Numbered from the stretch's first letter, positions 43,880 through 52,801 are shown. The stretch is DNA of 64,000 nt from Aliivibrio sp. S3MY1 (GCF_028765575.1 NZ_JARACO010000014.1:30521-94520); one strand, 5' to 3'. The notes: generated by a model not told the origin, from the letters alone. Numbers and translations: made by a program.

Positions 43880-45578
43880 TCTTTTTACTCTCATGCTCTT
43901 CATTAATAAATTGCTGTATAAAACCGGTGATATTGTCTATCTCCAATTTTTCAGCTAATTCATACAAACTTGTTACGGTTAAGTTTGCTTTGTTTAATAG
44001 CTCTGGTTGGCTAAATACCTTGGTTACGTCCTGATCTGCGATGCATTTGCTATCAGCAATGACAATAGAGCGTGTCGTGTGTTCAAGAACCAAATGCATA
44101 TCATGAGAGATAATAATTACGGTCAAACCTAGCTGTTGGTTAAGCTGATTAATAAAGCCAAGCATTGAAGTATAATTCTTATAATCTTGCCCTGCTGTTG
44201 GCTCATCTAAAATCAATAACTCTGGCTCAAGAACCAAAATAGATGCGATCGTAACACGCTTCTTTTGGCCATAACTAAGCGCATCAATCGGCCAATGACG
44301 AAAACGACTTAAGCCACATAGCTCTAATGCGTAAAGTACCTTCTCTTCAATTTCTTTTTCAGAGAAGCCGCTATTAACTAAGCCAAATGCTACTTCATCA
44401 TATATTAGGTGATGTGAGATCATATGATTTGGGTTTTGTAATACTACCCCAACCTTTTGAGAGCGCTCATAAATAGACAAGTCTGCTAGATCTTGATTAT
44501 TTAATTTAATAGAACCACAATCTGGTTGTAACACTCCCATCACTAACTTAGTAATCGTTGATTTACCCGAGCCATTCTTACCTAGAATAGAAACAAACTC
44601 ACCTTTATTCACAATAAAAGAGACGTCTTCTAATGCGTTTATTTCACCATCATAGGAATAGGTTAAGTTTTCAATACTTAATAATGTATCCTGCTTGGCC
44701 ATCTCTGAACCATTACATTGAATATCATCAAACCAAGTATTCACAGCAGAGCTCAAATATTCCGCAGGAATCGATGGTAAATGGCTAATATGAGGAATAG
44801 ATGAAAGCGCTAGTTGGCATCGTTTAAGTAACGACACATACAGAGGTTCTCTGATCCCATACTCCATTAATAGTGACGATTGAATCAACTGATCTGGTGT
44901 CATGTCTGCAACAATCTCACCGTGATCCATCAAAATAATACGATCGACAGGGCAATGCAGAACATCTTCTAAGCGATGTTCAATAATAACAACCGTTTTG
45001 CCTCTGCTTTTATGTAACTCATCAATGATTTCAATAGTTGCTTTGCCCGTTTTAGGGTCAAGGCTCGCTAATGGCTCATCAAATAGCAGTAGATCGACGT
45101 CGTCAACTAAGATCCCGCCTAATGACACTCGCTGTTTTTGACCGCCACTAAGATCATAAGGTGATTTATTAAGTAAGTTCTCAAGATCCACTATTTTTGC
45201 CGTATCACGAACAATTGGGTACATCTCAGCTCTTGAAACCATTTGATTTTCAAGAGCAAAAGCAATGTCTTCTCCAACCGTTAAACCGACAAATTGGCTG
45301 TCTGTATCTTGAAGAACGGTTCCTACATTCTCAGTGTATTGTTCTATTTTCCAGTCAGAAACATCATGTTCATTAAGGCAAAGTTGACCTTGGATCTCGC
45401 CTTTAATGGTATGAGGGATTAGGCCATTTAAACACTGACCTAATGTTGATTTACCACTGCCACTTGGCCCGATAATTAATATCTTTTCGCCTTTTTCTAT
45501 CCTTAGATTGATATTTTTAAGCGTCGGCTTATCCTGTGACGCATATCGAAAAGAGAAGTTCGAAAAGGTTACACTCAT
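43869..45578 (-). CDS. ECF transporter fused double ATPase (EcfA-EcfA')
   Basis: A 569-residue tandem ATPase, both ABC domains in one chain. Domain 1: Walker [10 protein letters not shown] (near 36-44), signature LSGGQKQRVSLGG, DEPLASLDP. Domain 2: GKNGSGKST (near 329-337), signature LSYGQKKRVTIAS, DEPTAGQDY. Such fusions are usual for UPF0397-linked ECF systems. Drives EcfT and the S component. Overlaps ecfT slightly and starts 3 bp after the S gene. Confidence 0.92.
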   Translation of the reverse strand: MSVTFSNFSFRYASQDKPTLKNINLRIEKGEKILIIGPSGSGKSTLGQCLNGLIPHTIKGEIQGQLCLNEHDVSDWKIEQYTENVGTVLQDTDSQFVGLTVGEDIAFALENQMVSRAEMYPIVRDTAKIVDLENLLNKSPYDLSGGQKQRVSLGGILVDDVDLLLFDEPLASLDPKTGKATIEIIDELHKSRGKTVVIIEHRLEDVLHCPVDRIILMDHGEIVADMTPDQLIQSSLLMEYGIREPLYVSLLKRCQLALSSIPHISHLPSIPAEYLSSAVNTWFDDIQCNGSEMAKQDTLLSIENLTYSYDGEINALEDVSFIVNKGEFVSILGKNGSGKSTITKLVMGVLQPDCGSIKLNNQDLADLSIYERSQKVGVVLQNPNHMISHHLIYDEVAFGLVNSGFSEKEIEEKVLYALELCGLSRFRHWPIDALSYGQKKRVTIASILVLEPELLILDEPTAGQDYKNYTSMLGFINQLNQQLGLTVIIISHDMHLVLEHTTRSIVIADSKCIADQDVTKVFSQPELLNKANLTVTSLYELAEKLEIDNITGFIQQFINEEHESKKNVH

Positions 45579-45581
45579 TAA

Positions 45582-46133
45582 CTATGACGCCTCTGTTAAG
45601 TTTGTGCTCTGTTTCTTACGCTTAGCAAGGTTAGTTAGAATAAAATAACCAACAATAGCAATTAGTACGGTATTACCTGCTGCAATGATGCACAGTTGCA
45701 TAAATACTTTAGTAAATGGTTCTGCGTATAGGACCGTATCTAAAAATGCTGATGTTCCGTAGCCAATCACATTACCTGCAAACGCTAACATGATAAAGAT
45801 GAAGAAATCTTTCTTATCAAAAAGTCCTGACTCTATGCGTTTCTTTGTCAGTATTGGGAACAAACCAATAATCATACCAACAATACCTGAGCCTAAAACC
45901 CAAGTAAGCCAAACCCCCCAACCTGCAAATAAATCCGTTACCCAGTGACCAATAAACCCAACAAGGAAACCTACTATCGGCCCGTACAGTACTGAGAATA
46001 AAGCAAGTACAGCCATAGCTGGTTTTAGCGTGGTATTAGCAAAGACAGGGATACCAAACATTGGTAAGCCACCGATGCCATATAGAGCGGCACCAATAGC
46101 GATAACAACAACGGTTTTAGCAGAAAGGTTCAT
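45582..46133 (-). CDS. ECF transporter substrate-binding S component (UPF0397 family)
   Basis: A 183-residue membrane protein with about six helices, the S component that captures the substrate. Begins [20 protein letters not shown], typical of UPF0397. Databases often call this family a riboflavin S component, but its ligand is not settled. No riboflavin or thiamine riboswitch lies upstream; instead the promoter is overlapped by MetJ boxes (46214-46248), pointing toward methionine or a precursor. First gene of the S-A-T operon. Confidence 0.87.
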   Translation of the reverse strand: MNLSAKTVVVIAIGAALYGIGGLPMFGIPVFANTTLKPAMAVLALFSVLYGPIVGFLVGFIGHWVTDLFAGWGVWLTWVLGSGIVGMIIGLFPILTKKRIESGLFDKKDFFIFIMLAFAGNVIGYGTSAFLDTVLYAEPFTKVFMQLCIIAAGNTVLIAIVGYFILTNLAKRKKQSTNLTEAS

Positions 46134-46181
46134 AATGTTAGCCTTGAAGCATTAATAAGATAAACAACTAGAAAGGCGCGC

Positions 46182-46210
46182 ATTATACAGTAAGTTTAGC
46201 GGTTTGGAAA
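46182..46210 (-). promoter_or_regulatory. Promoter of the ECF operon
   Basis: Minus strand -10 TATAAT (46182-46187), 17-bp spacer and -35 TTTCCA (46205-46210, 4 of 6). The start would fall near 46175, about 40 bp before the S-gene ATG. Confidence 0.7.
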
Positions 46211-46213
46211 TGT

Positions 46214-46248
46214 TTACATCTAGACGTCTACTAGACGTATAGACCCAC
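46214..46248. promoter_or_regulatory. Tandem MetJ (Met-box) operator
   Basis: Contiguous 8-mers TTACATCT-AGACGTCT (46214-46229, 5/8 and 8/8 to AGACGTCT), then 3 bp, then AGACGTAT-AGACCCAC (46233-46248, 7/8 and 4/8). Two or more adjacent Met boxes are what MetJ dimers need. The array abuts the -35 of the ECF promoter. Confidence 0.75.
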
Positions 46249-46266
46249 TACTGTTTTGATAATAAT

Positions 46267-46280
46267 ACCAATGTAATTAA
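46267..46280. repeat. Repeat copy B (TACCAATGTAATTA)
   Basis: Same 14-mer as the left arm at 40552. Here no right arm closes a hairpin, so it may be a decayed copy. Confidence 0.5.
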
Positions 46281-46421
46281 AAATTAAATCATCTATTTAT
46301 TACGCAAGAAAAGCGCCTAAGGATAATGTTTAACGCTACTATTGAGTGATTTAACCAGTAATAATGAACAGATAATTATTGAGATTGGGATTACAGTAGA
46401 AAATATGACTTAGCAGAAAGG

Positions 46422-46454
46422 AAAAAAGGCTCATCATTTCTGATGAGCCTTTTT
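46422..46454 (-). terminator. Terminator of the tRNA operon
   Basis: 14-bp stem AAAAAGGCTCATCA/TGATGAGCCTTTTT with a TTTC loop, T-run on minus, just after the last tRNA. Confidence 0.92.
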
Positions 46455-46460
46455 AATTGA

Positions 46461-46547
46461 TGGTGCCCCGGGCCGGACTTGAACCGGCACAGCGCGAACG
46501 CCGAGGGATTTTAAATCCCTTGTGTCTACCAATTCCACCACCAGGGC
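46461..46547 (-). tRNA. tRNA-Leu (anticodon UAA), copy 2
   Basis: 87-nt class II tRNA with long variable arm, anticodon loop TTTAAAA, T-arm GGTTCAAGTCC and encoded CCA end. Identical in body to the copy at 46816. Confidence 0.97.
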
Positions 46548-46656
46548 ACGCAATTTCTTGCGATGCTTCTAACCATGTTCTCATCTAATGAGAAGGTTGA
46601 CACCATCTTTCATTACCGCAATAGCAGTAATGTTTAATTCTTATTGTTAAAGTAAG

Positions 46657-46730
46657 TGGAGGCGCCTCCCGGAGTCGAACCGAGGTCCACGGATTTGCAA
46701 TCCGCTGCATAGCCACTCTGCCAAGGCGCC
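46657..46730 (-). tRNA. tRNA-Cys (anticodon GCA), copy 2
   Basis: 74 nt with anticodon loop TTGCAAA, T-arm GGTTCGACTCC and encoded CCA. Matches the copy at 47103. Confidence 0.97.
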
Positions 46731-46815
46731 ATATATACTTTCACACTTATCTTTATTAGTTCGTTAGTGAACTACACTTCTCATCATTCAAATTTACACT
46801 CGAACGATAAATAGA

Positions 46816-46902
46816 TGGTGCCCCGGGCCGGACTTGAACCGGCACAGCGCGAACGCCGAGGGATTTTAAATCCCTTGTGTCTACCAATTCCACCACCAGG
46901 GC
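46816..46902 (-). tRNA. tRNA-Leu (anticodon UAA), copy 1
   Basis: 87 nt, same as the copy at 46461 including the encoded CCA. Lies between tRNA-Gly and tRNA-Cys copy 2. Confidence 0.97.
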
Positions 46903-47010
46903 ACGCAATTCTTTATTGCGATGCTCCTAACCAATGTGTTCAAAAAAGAACGGTTATACACCATCTTTAAAACAGTCTGCCAATGTTACGTGACTGCCTT
47001 TTACAAAATC

Positions 47011-47086
47011 TGGAGCGACACACGAGGCTCGAACTCGTGACCTCAACCTTGGCAAGGTTGCGCTCTACCAGCTGAGCTAGTGTCGC
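47011..47086 (-). tRNA. tRNA-Gly (anticodon GCC)
   Basis: 76 nt with anticodon loop TTGCCAA, T-arm AGTTCGAGCC and encoded CCA. Single copy in this operon. Confidence 0.97.
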
Positions 47087-47102
47087 ATAAATCACTAAGA
47101 AA

Positions 47103-47176
47103 TGGAGGCGCCTCCCGGAGTCGAACCGAGGTCCACGGATTTGCAATCCGCTGCATAGCCACTCTGCCAAGGCGCC
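47103..47176 (-). tRNA. tRNA-Cys (anticodon GCA), copy 1
   Basis: 74 nt, first tRNA of the operon in the direction of transcription, encoded CCA. The tRNA promoter ends about 10 bp upstream. Confidence 0.97.
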
Positions 47177-47194
47177 ATCTCTCTTACGGGGCTT

Positions 47195-47222
47195 AATGTA
47201 ACCGATTTAAAAAAAGTGTCAA
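47195..47222 (-). promoter_or_regulatory. tRNA operon promoter with stringent-type discriminator
   Basis: Minus -35 TTGACA (47217-47222), 16-bp spacer, -10 TACATT (47195-47200), then GC-rich AAGCCCCG. The perfect -35 lies inside the distal arm and trailer of the rluF terminator, so the two signals share DNA. Confidence 0.75.
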
Positions 47223-47244
47223 ATAAAAAATCGCATTTGACACT
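47208..47244 (-). terminator. Terminator of rluF
   Basis: 10-bp perfect stem AGTGTCAAAT/ATTTGACACT (47215-47224, 47235-47244) followed on minus by TTTTTTT. About 60 bp after the rluF stop. Confidence 0.88.
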
Positions 47245-47304
47245 CTGTTTGTTGACTTTATCGCCAAATAACTCAAAAAACAGTTAAGGTGTTGAAAAAA
47301 CGAT

Positions 47305-48249
47305 CTATTTCGGACGCCAAACTTTAATTTCTGACTGTGGCTTACCTTGCTCTTTACGATCATTTCTTCGTTTAGGCGCAGAATTACCAAATCGTTCTTC
47401 TTTTGCTTTTTCACGACGCTTTTCATTAAACGTATTGTTCGAATGATGATTACGTCCTGAACTCGCTTTTTTAATTACTCGTACTTTTCCATCGATCTCT
47501 TGAACTTTACGAGAAGCCTCTTCCGTCTTGCTTGATGAACCAATCATATTATTAATTTGGTTCATTTCGTCTTCAGTCAAGTAACGCCATTCGCCAGACG
47601 CTAATTTGCCAAGATCAATATTCATAATACGCACACGCTTTAGCTTAAATACTTCATAGTCTAAGTATTCACACATGCGGCGGATCTGACGGTTAAGTCC
47701 TTGGGTTAAAGTAATGCGAAAAACAAAACGAGATTCTTGCTCAATCTTACATGGTAAGGTAATCGTATCTAAGATAGGTACACCCGCCGCCATCTTAGTT
47801 AAAAATTCATCCGTGATCGGTTTATCGACACGTACTACATATTCTTTTTCATGCGCATTACCTGCACGAAGAATTTTATTTACAATATCACCATCACTGG
47901 TTAAAAAGATCAAACCATCTGAAGGCTTATCTAAGCGACCAATTGGAAAGATACGTTGTTCATGATTAATGTAATCAACGATATTTCCTTCAACATGACG
48001 CTCGGTCGTACACGTAATCCCTACGGGTTTATTAAATGCGATATAAATACGATCTTGTTTCTCTTTTAATGGTTTTCCATCAACCAGAACTTCATCACCC
48101 TCAGCTACCTTGGTTCCCATTTCAGGGACTTTGCCGTTAATTGTAATACGTTGTTGGTCAATAAGCTTATCTGCTTCTCTTCGTGAGCAATAACCCGTGT
48201 CACTAATGAATTTATTTAAACGGGTTAATTTAGGTTCTGGTGATGTCAT
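47305..48249 (-). CDS. rluF: 23S rRNA pseudouridine synthase RluF
   Basis: Makes pseudouridine 2604 in 23S rRNA (and acts on tRNA-Tyr in E. coli). An S4 RNA-binding domain at residues 7-53 ([20 protein letters not shown]) and the RsuA-type catalytic domain with the Asp-bearing motif [18 protein letters not shown]. Length 314 (E. coli 290); the extra residues are a Lys/Arg/Asn-rich tail (after 255). Monocistronic with its own terminator. Confidence 0.9.
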   Translation of the reverse strand: MTSPEPKLTRLNKFISDTGYCSRREADKLIDQQRITINGKVPEMGTKVAEGDEVLVDGKPLKEKQDRIYIAFNKPVGITCTTERHVEGNIVDYINHEQRIFPIGRLDKPSDGLIFLTSDGDIVNKILRAGNAHEKEYVVRVDKPITDEFLTKMAAGVPILDTITLPCKIEQESRFVFRITLTQGLNRQIRRMCEYLDYEVFKLKRVRIMNIDLGKLASGEWRYLTEDEMNQINNMIGSSSKTEEASRKVQEIDGKVRVIKKASSGRNHHSNNTFNEKRREKAKEERFGNSAPKRRNDRKEQGKPQSEIKVWRPK

Positions 48250-48307
48250 GATGTACCTCTAAAAAGTGAACAGCCGAAGTGTAGCAGAAACGGATAAATA
48301 TCCAATA

Positions 48308-48341
48308 AAAAAGCACCCTAAACCAATGTATAGGGTGCTTT
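48308..48341 (-). terminator. Terminator after the coiled-coil lipoprotein gene
   Basis: 11-bp stem AAAGCACCCTA/TAGGGTGCTTT (48310-48320, 48331-48341), T-run on minus. Confidence 0.85.
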
Positions 48342-48381
48342 CGATGTATAGACACTGACGAGCTGTCAGTTATATCTACAA

Positions 48382-49743
48382 TTACTTAGTTTCTACTTTT
48401 GCTTCAGCGATAGGCTCAGCGGCTACAGGAGCTTCTTCAGCTACTGCCGTTTCTGTTGATTCTTTTTTTTCCGTTTGACTATTTTCTGTCGTTACCGTTT
48501 GTTCTGCTGTTGCTGGCTGTGCTGTTGTTGCCTCTTTGTTTAGTTTTCCTGCGGCTTCTTTCTCTTTATAAGAAGCAATTACACCATTCAAATTATTAAT
48601 TAAGTTATCATTTCGCTCAAGTTGCTGTGTCAGTACAACCACTTGTTTTTGTACTCCAGCACGATCGCCAGTTTGTTTTTCAACGGTCATTTCCAATGTT
48701 TTTATTTGCACCTGAAGCTCTTTGATTTTCTCTTCTAGATCAGCCGTATTATTAATCTCATGCATATTCTGTACTGAAACTAAAACCGATTCAGTCTGCA
48801 TTCTTAATGGCTGGTTACGGTAATCATCACCATTAATTGCTTGTGAAATAGATAATAATTTATTTTCAAACTCTAATACTGGTTGCTCAAACTGTCCATT
48901 TTTGACTGCTTTCAGTAATTTCACTTCTGCTGCCATGTTTTTTAAATGATCAAGTTGAAAACGTGTTTTAGCAACAACATCAATAATTAGTGCTTTATCA
49001 CGATTGTTCGCTTGTACTGCTTTTTTAGCTTTATCTAATTCCGCTTTGGCTTGACCATAGCTAATGGGTGCAATGGCCTTAAATCCCTTACGAGATAAGT
49101 CAGAAAATTCTTTTTCTAGTGGTTCAACATGAATTTTTAATGTGGTTTTAATCTCTGTAACCTTTGCATTGGTTAGAAATGATGCTTGCTTAGTTTGAGC
49201 TTCAGCAATATCGTTTTCAACTACCGTTACGAAGAGTGCTTTATACTGAGTGTTTAGGCTTGAAAACTCTTGTGAGTAATACTTCTTAGCATCAATCTCA
49301 ACCAAATATGCCATCTGTGCAATAGCATCAGACAATACGACATCTGCCGTTTCTTTATAACTTTTAAGTTTCGTAAATTCACTATTGGCTGCTGCAACTA
49401 AAGACATGTATTTTGCAGCATAAGAACCCGAAGAGAACATTGAGTATTCTTCATTAATTAAACCCGGCTCTTTTTCAATTTCTAAAAATATTTCTTGTGC
49501 CTCTGCCCACTCTTCCACCATTGTTGCGTAAGACGCTTCTGAGTAGATAGAAAAATCGTCTACAGAATCAAAAGTCGTTTTATCTAATGAATATTGCTTT
49601 TGAAGTGCATCAAATGTTGATACTGATTGTACTTTGCCATTTTGCTCAGCTACAACCACTGCTGATTCACCACCAGTACTCTGACAACCAACAACACCGA
49701 CTAACGCAGAGGCAATCATTGCCATTTTAAAAAATTGTTTCAT
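48382..49743 (-). CDS. Coiled-coil lipoprotein of unknown function
   Basis: A 453-residue predicted lipoprotein: signal peptide with lipobox VVGC (lipidated Cys at residue 20). The mature part is almost all helical, with a long coiled coil (about 330-400, LEEKIKELQVQIKTLEMTVE) and a low-complexity Glu/Ala/Thr-rich tail (AVAEEAPVAAEPIAEAKVET). Asp-Ser follows no retention rule that I can use with certainty. No enzyme motif. Possibly an envelope-spanning scaffold. Confidence 0.7.
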   Translation of the reverse strand: MKQFFKMAMIASALVGVVGCQSTGGESAVVVAEQNGKVQSVSTFDALQKQYSLDKTTFDSVDDFSIYSEASYATMVEEWAEAQEIFLEIEKEPGLINEEYSMFSSGSYAAKYMSLVAAANSEFTKLKSYKETADVVLSDAIAQMAYLVEIDAKKYYSQEFSSLNTQYKALFVTVVENDIAEAQTKQASFLTNAKVTEIKTTLKIHVEPLEKEFSDLSRKGFKAIAPISYGQAKAELDKAKKAVQANNRDKALIIDVVAKTRFQLDHLKNMAAEVKLLKAVKNGQFEQPVLEFENKLLSISQAINGDDYRNQPLRMQTESVLVSVQNMHEINNTADLEEKIKELQVQIKTLEMTVEKQTGDRAGVQKQVVVLTQQLERNDNLINNLNGVIASYKEKEAAGKLNKEATTAQPATAEQTVTTENSQTEKKESTETAVAEEAPVAAEPIAEAKVETK

Positions 49744-49861
49744 AACTAATCCATCATAAGTATTTTTGAATAAACATCACATAACATAATAGTACAAATA
49801 CGATTTTAAATCAGCTTTTCTTACATTTGAGTCAATATTTATATTGACAAATATATAAATA

Positions 49862-49890
49862 AAAAAAGCCACTCAATAATGAGCGGCTTT
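49862..49890 (-). terminator. Terminator of torR
   Basis: Stem AAAGCC-A-CTCA/TGAG-C-GGCTTT with ATAA loop (49865-49890), T-run on minus. Confidence 0.85.
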
Positions 49891-49918
49891 CTGTATTATC
49901 TATCGCAGTTTACGAAGA

Positions 49919-50617
49919 TTAATCTCCTGCAAACATATAACCTTCACCGTGTACAGTAACAAAAATTTGCGGATTTTTTGGGTCCACTTCCATTTTTGCT
50001 CGCATTCTACGGATCAGAACATCAATCGTTCTATCATTTGGTGCATCTACACGATGACTGATCATATTCAGAATACGTTCACGTGATAGAACTGTATTTG
50101 GATATGAAGACAGAGCAACTAATAATTCGTATTCTGCTTTTGTCAATTTGACTGGCTCGCCATTATTTGACAAAGCACGACGTTGGATATCAAAAGTCCA
50201 TTCACCAAAGCGAACCATACTCGATTCATCCACTTCAACAGGCTCATTAACTAACGACATACGCCAAAATAAGTTTTTCACTCGAACTAATAATTCACGT
50301 AGTTCAACAGGCTTAGTAACATAGTCATCCGCACCCATTTCTAGACCAACAATGCGGTCAATACTATCTGTTCGTCCTGTAACAAGAATAATACCAATAT
50401 TCGACTGGCTGCGTAATTCACGCGCCAACAATAAACCATCCTCTCCTGGTAGGTTTATATCAAGCATAATTAAATCAACTTTTTGTTCAGCCAAAATAGT
50501 TCGCATTTCTGCCCCTGTTTCAGCCTCGCTCACTTGATATCCCTCGGCTTCAAAATAGCCTACAAGTTTAGAGCGAGTTACCACTTCGTCTTCAACAACT
50601 AAAATGTGATAGCTCAT
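49919..50617 (-). CDS. torR: TorR response regulator
   Basis: A 232-residue OmpR-family regulator. Receiver 1-120 with acidic pocket ED at 9-10, phospho-Asp53 (LDINLPGEDG), Thr80-type site (ILVTGRTDSID) and Lys in VTKPVEL; then a winged-helix DNA-binding domain ending in VTVHGEGYMFAGD. Closer to E. coli TorR than to ArcA over the LEMGADDYVTKP and RIVGLEMG segments. Controls TMAO respiration genes. Divergent from torD, with tor-box-like decamers between them; TorS, TorT and TorA are not in the window. Confidence 0.88.
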   Translation of the reverse strand: MSYHILVVEDEVVTRSKLVGYFEAEGYQVSEAETGAEMRTILAEQKVDLIMLDINLPGEDGLLLARELRSQSNIGIILVTGRTDSIDRIVGLEMGADDYVTKPVELRELLVRVKNLFWRMSLVNEPVEVDESSMVRFGEWTFDIQRRALSNNGEPVKLTKAEYELLVALSSYPNTVLSRERILNMISHRVDAPNDRTIDVLIRRMRAKMEVDPKNPQIFVTVHGEGYMFAGD

Positions 50618-50661
50618 AATCTTCTCTTTTTTATGGTTATTAGGATGGTTCTCATCTTATT

Positions 50662-50671
50662 CTATTCATAT
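50662..50671 (+). promoter_or_regulatory. Tor box (TorR-binding decamer)
   Basis: CTATTCATAT, 9 of 10 to CTGTTCATAT, 45 bp upstream of torR in the torR-torD gap; fits TorR autoregulation. Confidence 0.65.
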
Positions 50672-50798
50672 TTTTTAATAATTACAATTCTCAATTGATA
50701 TTTCTGTATTTTAATTGATTCAAGACAATTCTTAATAAAATTAGAACATTAATCTTTGCTCATATATTTATACACTCTGTTAATGATAGGCGCTATTA

Positions 50799-50808
50799 CT
50801 TTTCATAC
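50799..50808 (+). promoter_or_regulatory. Second tor-box-like decamer near torD
   Basis: CTTTTCATAC, 8 of 10 to the tor box, 45 bp upstream of torD. Together with 50662 it could control both genes. Confidence 0.5.
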
Positions 50809-50853
50809 TTATCCAGTACAATTCTTAAATAAATTTTTTGGAGTAAAAGATAA

Positions 50854-51501
50854 ATGAACGAATTAACAGCATTTAATGAACAACGCGCTGAAATTTATTG
50901 GTGGCTTTCAAGCTTATTAGCTAACGAACTAACAACTGAGCAGCTTGAGCAGTACAACAGTTTTGAAGTGCGTACTTTTTTAGCAAGCTTAGCTGAAACT
51001 CCCACGTTAACGACATCGATGAATGCTTTAATTGAAAAACTGAATCAATTACAAAGCCGCGAAGACGTGCAACTTGAGTTATCTGCTGATTTCTGTCAAG
51101 CCTTTTTAGGTTCTGATAAAAACAGTGCTCTGCCTTACGCATCAATGTATTTAGACAAAGCGGGTATCCTGAATGGCAAACCTGCTCAAGATATGCGTGA
51201 TTTACTTTCGAAATATAACATTGCACAAAAATCTGAGTTTAACGAACCCGCGGACCACATTGCTATTGAGTTGGATTTTCTTGGTAACTTAATTGTCATG
51301 ACAAATCAGCAATCTTCTGAAGAGGATTTTGAAACTTACATGAATGCTCAATTAACGTTTATCAATGAACAATTACTTTCATGGGTTCCAAGATTTAATC
51401 AAATATGTAAAGAAAGAGATGAATTTGGTTTTTATGCTGCTGTTACCGACTTTTTAGCTGCGTTTTTACAACTAGACGTCACTTTCCTTACTGGTGAGTA
51501 A
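50854..51501 (+). CDS. torD: TorD, chaperone for the TMAO reductase TorA
   Basis: A 215-residue cytoplasmic chaperone of the TorD/DmsD family that binds the TorA twin-arginine signal and helps molybdenum-cofactor insertion. All helical; the family motif [17 protein letters not shown] (near 130-146) is intact, as is [12 protein letters not shown] near the start. GGAG ribosome site precedes the ATG. Normally next to torA/torC; here it is divergent from torR and followed by purR. Confidence 0.9.
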   Translation: MNELTAFNEQRAEIYWWLSSLLANELTTEQLEQYNSFEVRTFLASLAETPTLTTSMNALIEKLNQLQSREDVQLELSADFCQAFLGSDKNSALPYASMYLDKAGILNGKPAQDMRDLLSKYNIAQKSEFNEPADHIAIELDFLGNLIVMTNQQSSEEDFETYMNAQLTFINEQLLSWVPRFNQICKERDEFGFYAAVTDFLAAFLQLDVTFLTGE

Positions 51502-51582
51502 TACAAATATTAAAATTGACGCAATAAATTAACAAGTCCGTGATACAAATCAGATTACGACCAAAATTTATGAAATCAATAA

Positions 51583-51631
51583 TTGTTTGCACTATGCTTT
51601 ACCTATAAAATGTGAACGCAAACGATAAAAT
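51583..51631 (+). promoter_or_regulatory. Leader promoter with PurR-box-like operator upstream of purR
   Basis: A -10-like TATAAA (51604-51609) with TTGTTT 15 bp ahead, and the sequence ACGCAAACGATAAAAT (51616-51631), a good half of the PurR consensus plus a weak right half, over the likely start. Fits PurR autoregulation as in E. coli. Confidence 0.5.
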
Positions 51632-51646
51632 TTGAAAACTAAATGA

Positions 51647-51674
51647 AACCGCATTTTTAGCGGTTTTTTTATTT
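51647..51674 (+). terminator. Terminator between torD and purR
   Basis: Stem AAACCGC/GCGGTTT (51647-51653, 51661-51667) and a long T-run. It is 145 bp after torD but only about 30 bp after the PurR-box-bearing promoter, so it could also limit that promoter. Confidence 0.85.
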
Positions 51675-51701
51675 ATACCTTTTTATTAATTCCTAGACTT
51701 A

Positions 51702-51772
51702 GGGCCTATTTATCTTCCATCAGTTCTTTACAGATCAATTCTCACTTTTTGTTGGAAGATAAATAGCCCTTA
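51702..51772. repeat. Long inverted repeat in the purR leader
   Basis: Arms AGGGCCTATTTATCTTCCA (51702-51720) and TGGAAGATAAATAGCCCTT (51754-51772) pair over 13 bp perfectly, then continue after one bulged C; the 33-nt loop is 51721-51753. Ends 21 bp before the purR ATG. May be a MITE-like insertion or a leader RNA stem. Confidence 0.8.
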
Positions 51773-51793
51773 ATTATCATTTAAGGCTTTTAT

Positions 51794-52801
51794 ATGGCTA
51801 CTATTAAAGACGTTGCAAAACTTGCTTCGGTTTCAACCACCACGGTATCGCACGTAATTAACAAAACACGCTTTGTCGCAGAAGCAACCCAAAAGCGCGT
51901 ATGGGAAGCAGTGGAAGAACTTAACTATGCACCAAGTGCTGTTGCTCGTAGTTTAAAGTGCAATACGACACGTACTATTGGCATGCTAGTAACTCAATCA
52001 TTTAACCCATTTTTTGCTGAAGTAATGCATGGGGTTGAAAATTACTGCTATAAACAAGGTTACACATTATTTATGTGTAACACCGAAGGCGATTTAGATA
52101 AACAAAAACATTACCTTCGTATGCTCTCTGAAAAACGAGTAGATGGTTTATTGGTTATGTGTTCAGATCTTAATGAACAATTGTTAACACTACTTGAAAA
52201 AAATACCGAGTTACCAATGGTTATTATGGACTGGGGCCCTGATAGCCCACATACCGATAAGATCATTGATAACTCAGAAAAAGGCGGCTATTTAGCGACA
52301 AAACATTTGATCGAAAATGGCCATACTCAAATTGCTTGTATTACAGGTCAAGCTGACAAAACTACATGTAAAGAACGTGTTCATGGTTTTCAACGCGCTC
52401 ATGAAGAAGCTAACTTGCCATTTAAACCAGAATGGATATTAGAAGGTGACTTTGAATGCGCTTCTGCATCAAAAGCGATTGATAAGCTATTAACCATGCA
52501 AGAGCGCCCAACTGCTTTATTTTGTTTTAACGACATTATGGCTCTTGCTGCTATTAGTAGAATTAAACAATCTGGTTTACGAGTTCCTGAAGATATTTCA
52601 GTTATTGGCTACGATAATATCGAACTTTCTGCTTACTTTTCACCACCGCTAACGACGATCCATCAACCTAAACGTCGTGTCGGTAAAACCGCTGTAGAGA
52701 TATTGTTAGAACGCATTAAAGATAAACACCACGAGCGTCGTATTTTTGAAATGCAGCCAGAGGTGGTTTCTCGCAACAGCGTTCTTAATCGTTTAAAGTA
52801 A
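51794..52801 (+). CDS. purR: PurR purine repressor
   Basis: A 335-residue LacI-family repressor of purine synthesis genes, using hypoxanthine/guanine as corepressor. The N-terminal helix-turn-helix and hinge [20 protein letters not shown] and [12 protein letters not shown] (with ARSLK for the minor groove) are almost the same as E. coli PurR, and the effector domain follows ([20 protein letters not shown]). The gene follows torD with two terminator-like structures in between and is itself followed by a strong terminator. Confidence 0.92.
   Translation: MATIKDVAKLASVSTTTVSHVINKTRFVAEATQKRVWEAVEELNYAPSAVARSLKCNTTRTIGMLVTQSFNPFFAEVMHGVENYCYKQGYTLFMCNTEGDLDKQKHYLRMLSEKRVDGLLVMCSDLNEQLLTLLEKNTELPMVIMDWGPDSPHTDKIIDNSEKGGYLATKHLIENGHTQIACITGQADKTTCKERVHGFQRAHEEANLPFKPEWILEGDFECASASKAIDKLLTMQERPTALFCFNDIMALAAISRIKQSGLRVPEDISVIGYDNIELSAYFSPPLTTIHQPKRRVGKTAVEILLERIKDKHHERRIFEMQPEVVSRNSVLNRLK

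Noticed and set aside
46967..47170. Open frame of 67 codons across the tRNA-Gly and tRNA-Cys genes
   Set aside because: Lies within tRNA genes; chance translation of structured RNA.
46461..47176. Regularly repeated segments that could suggest a CRISPR array
   Set aside because: They are duplicated tRNA-Leu and tRNA-Cys genes with anticodon and T-arm; spacing and length are wrong for CRISPR.
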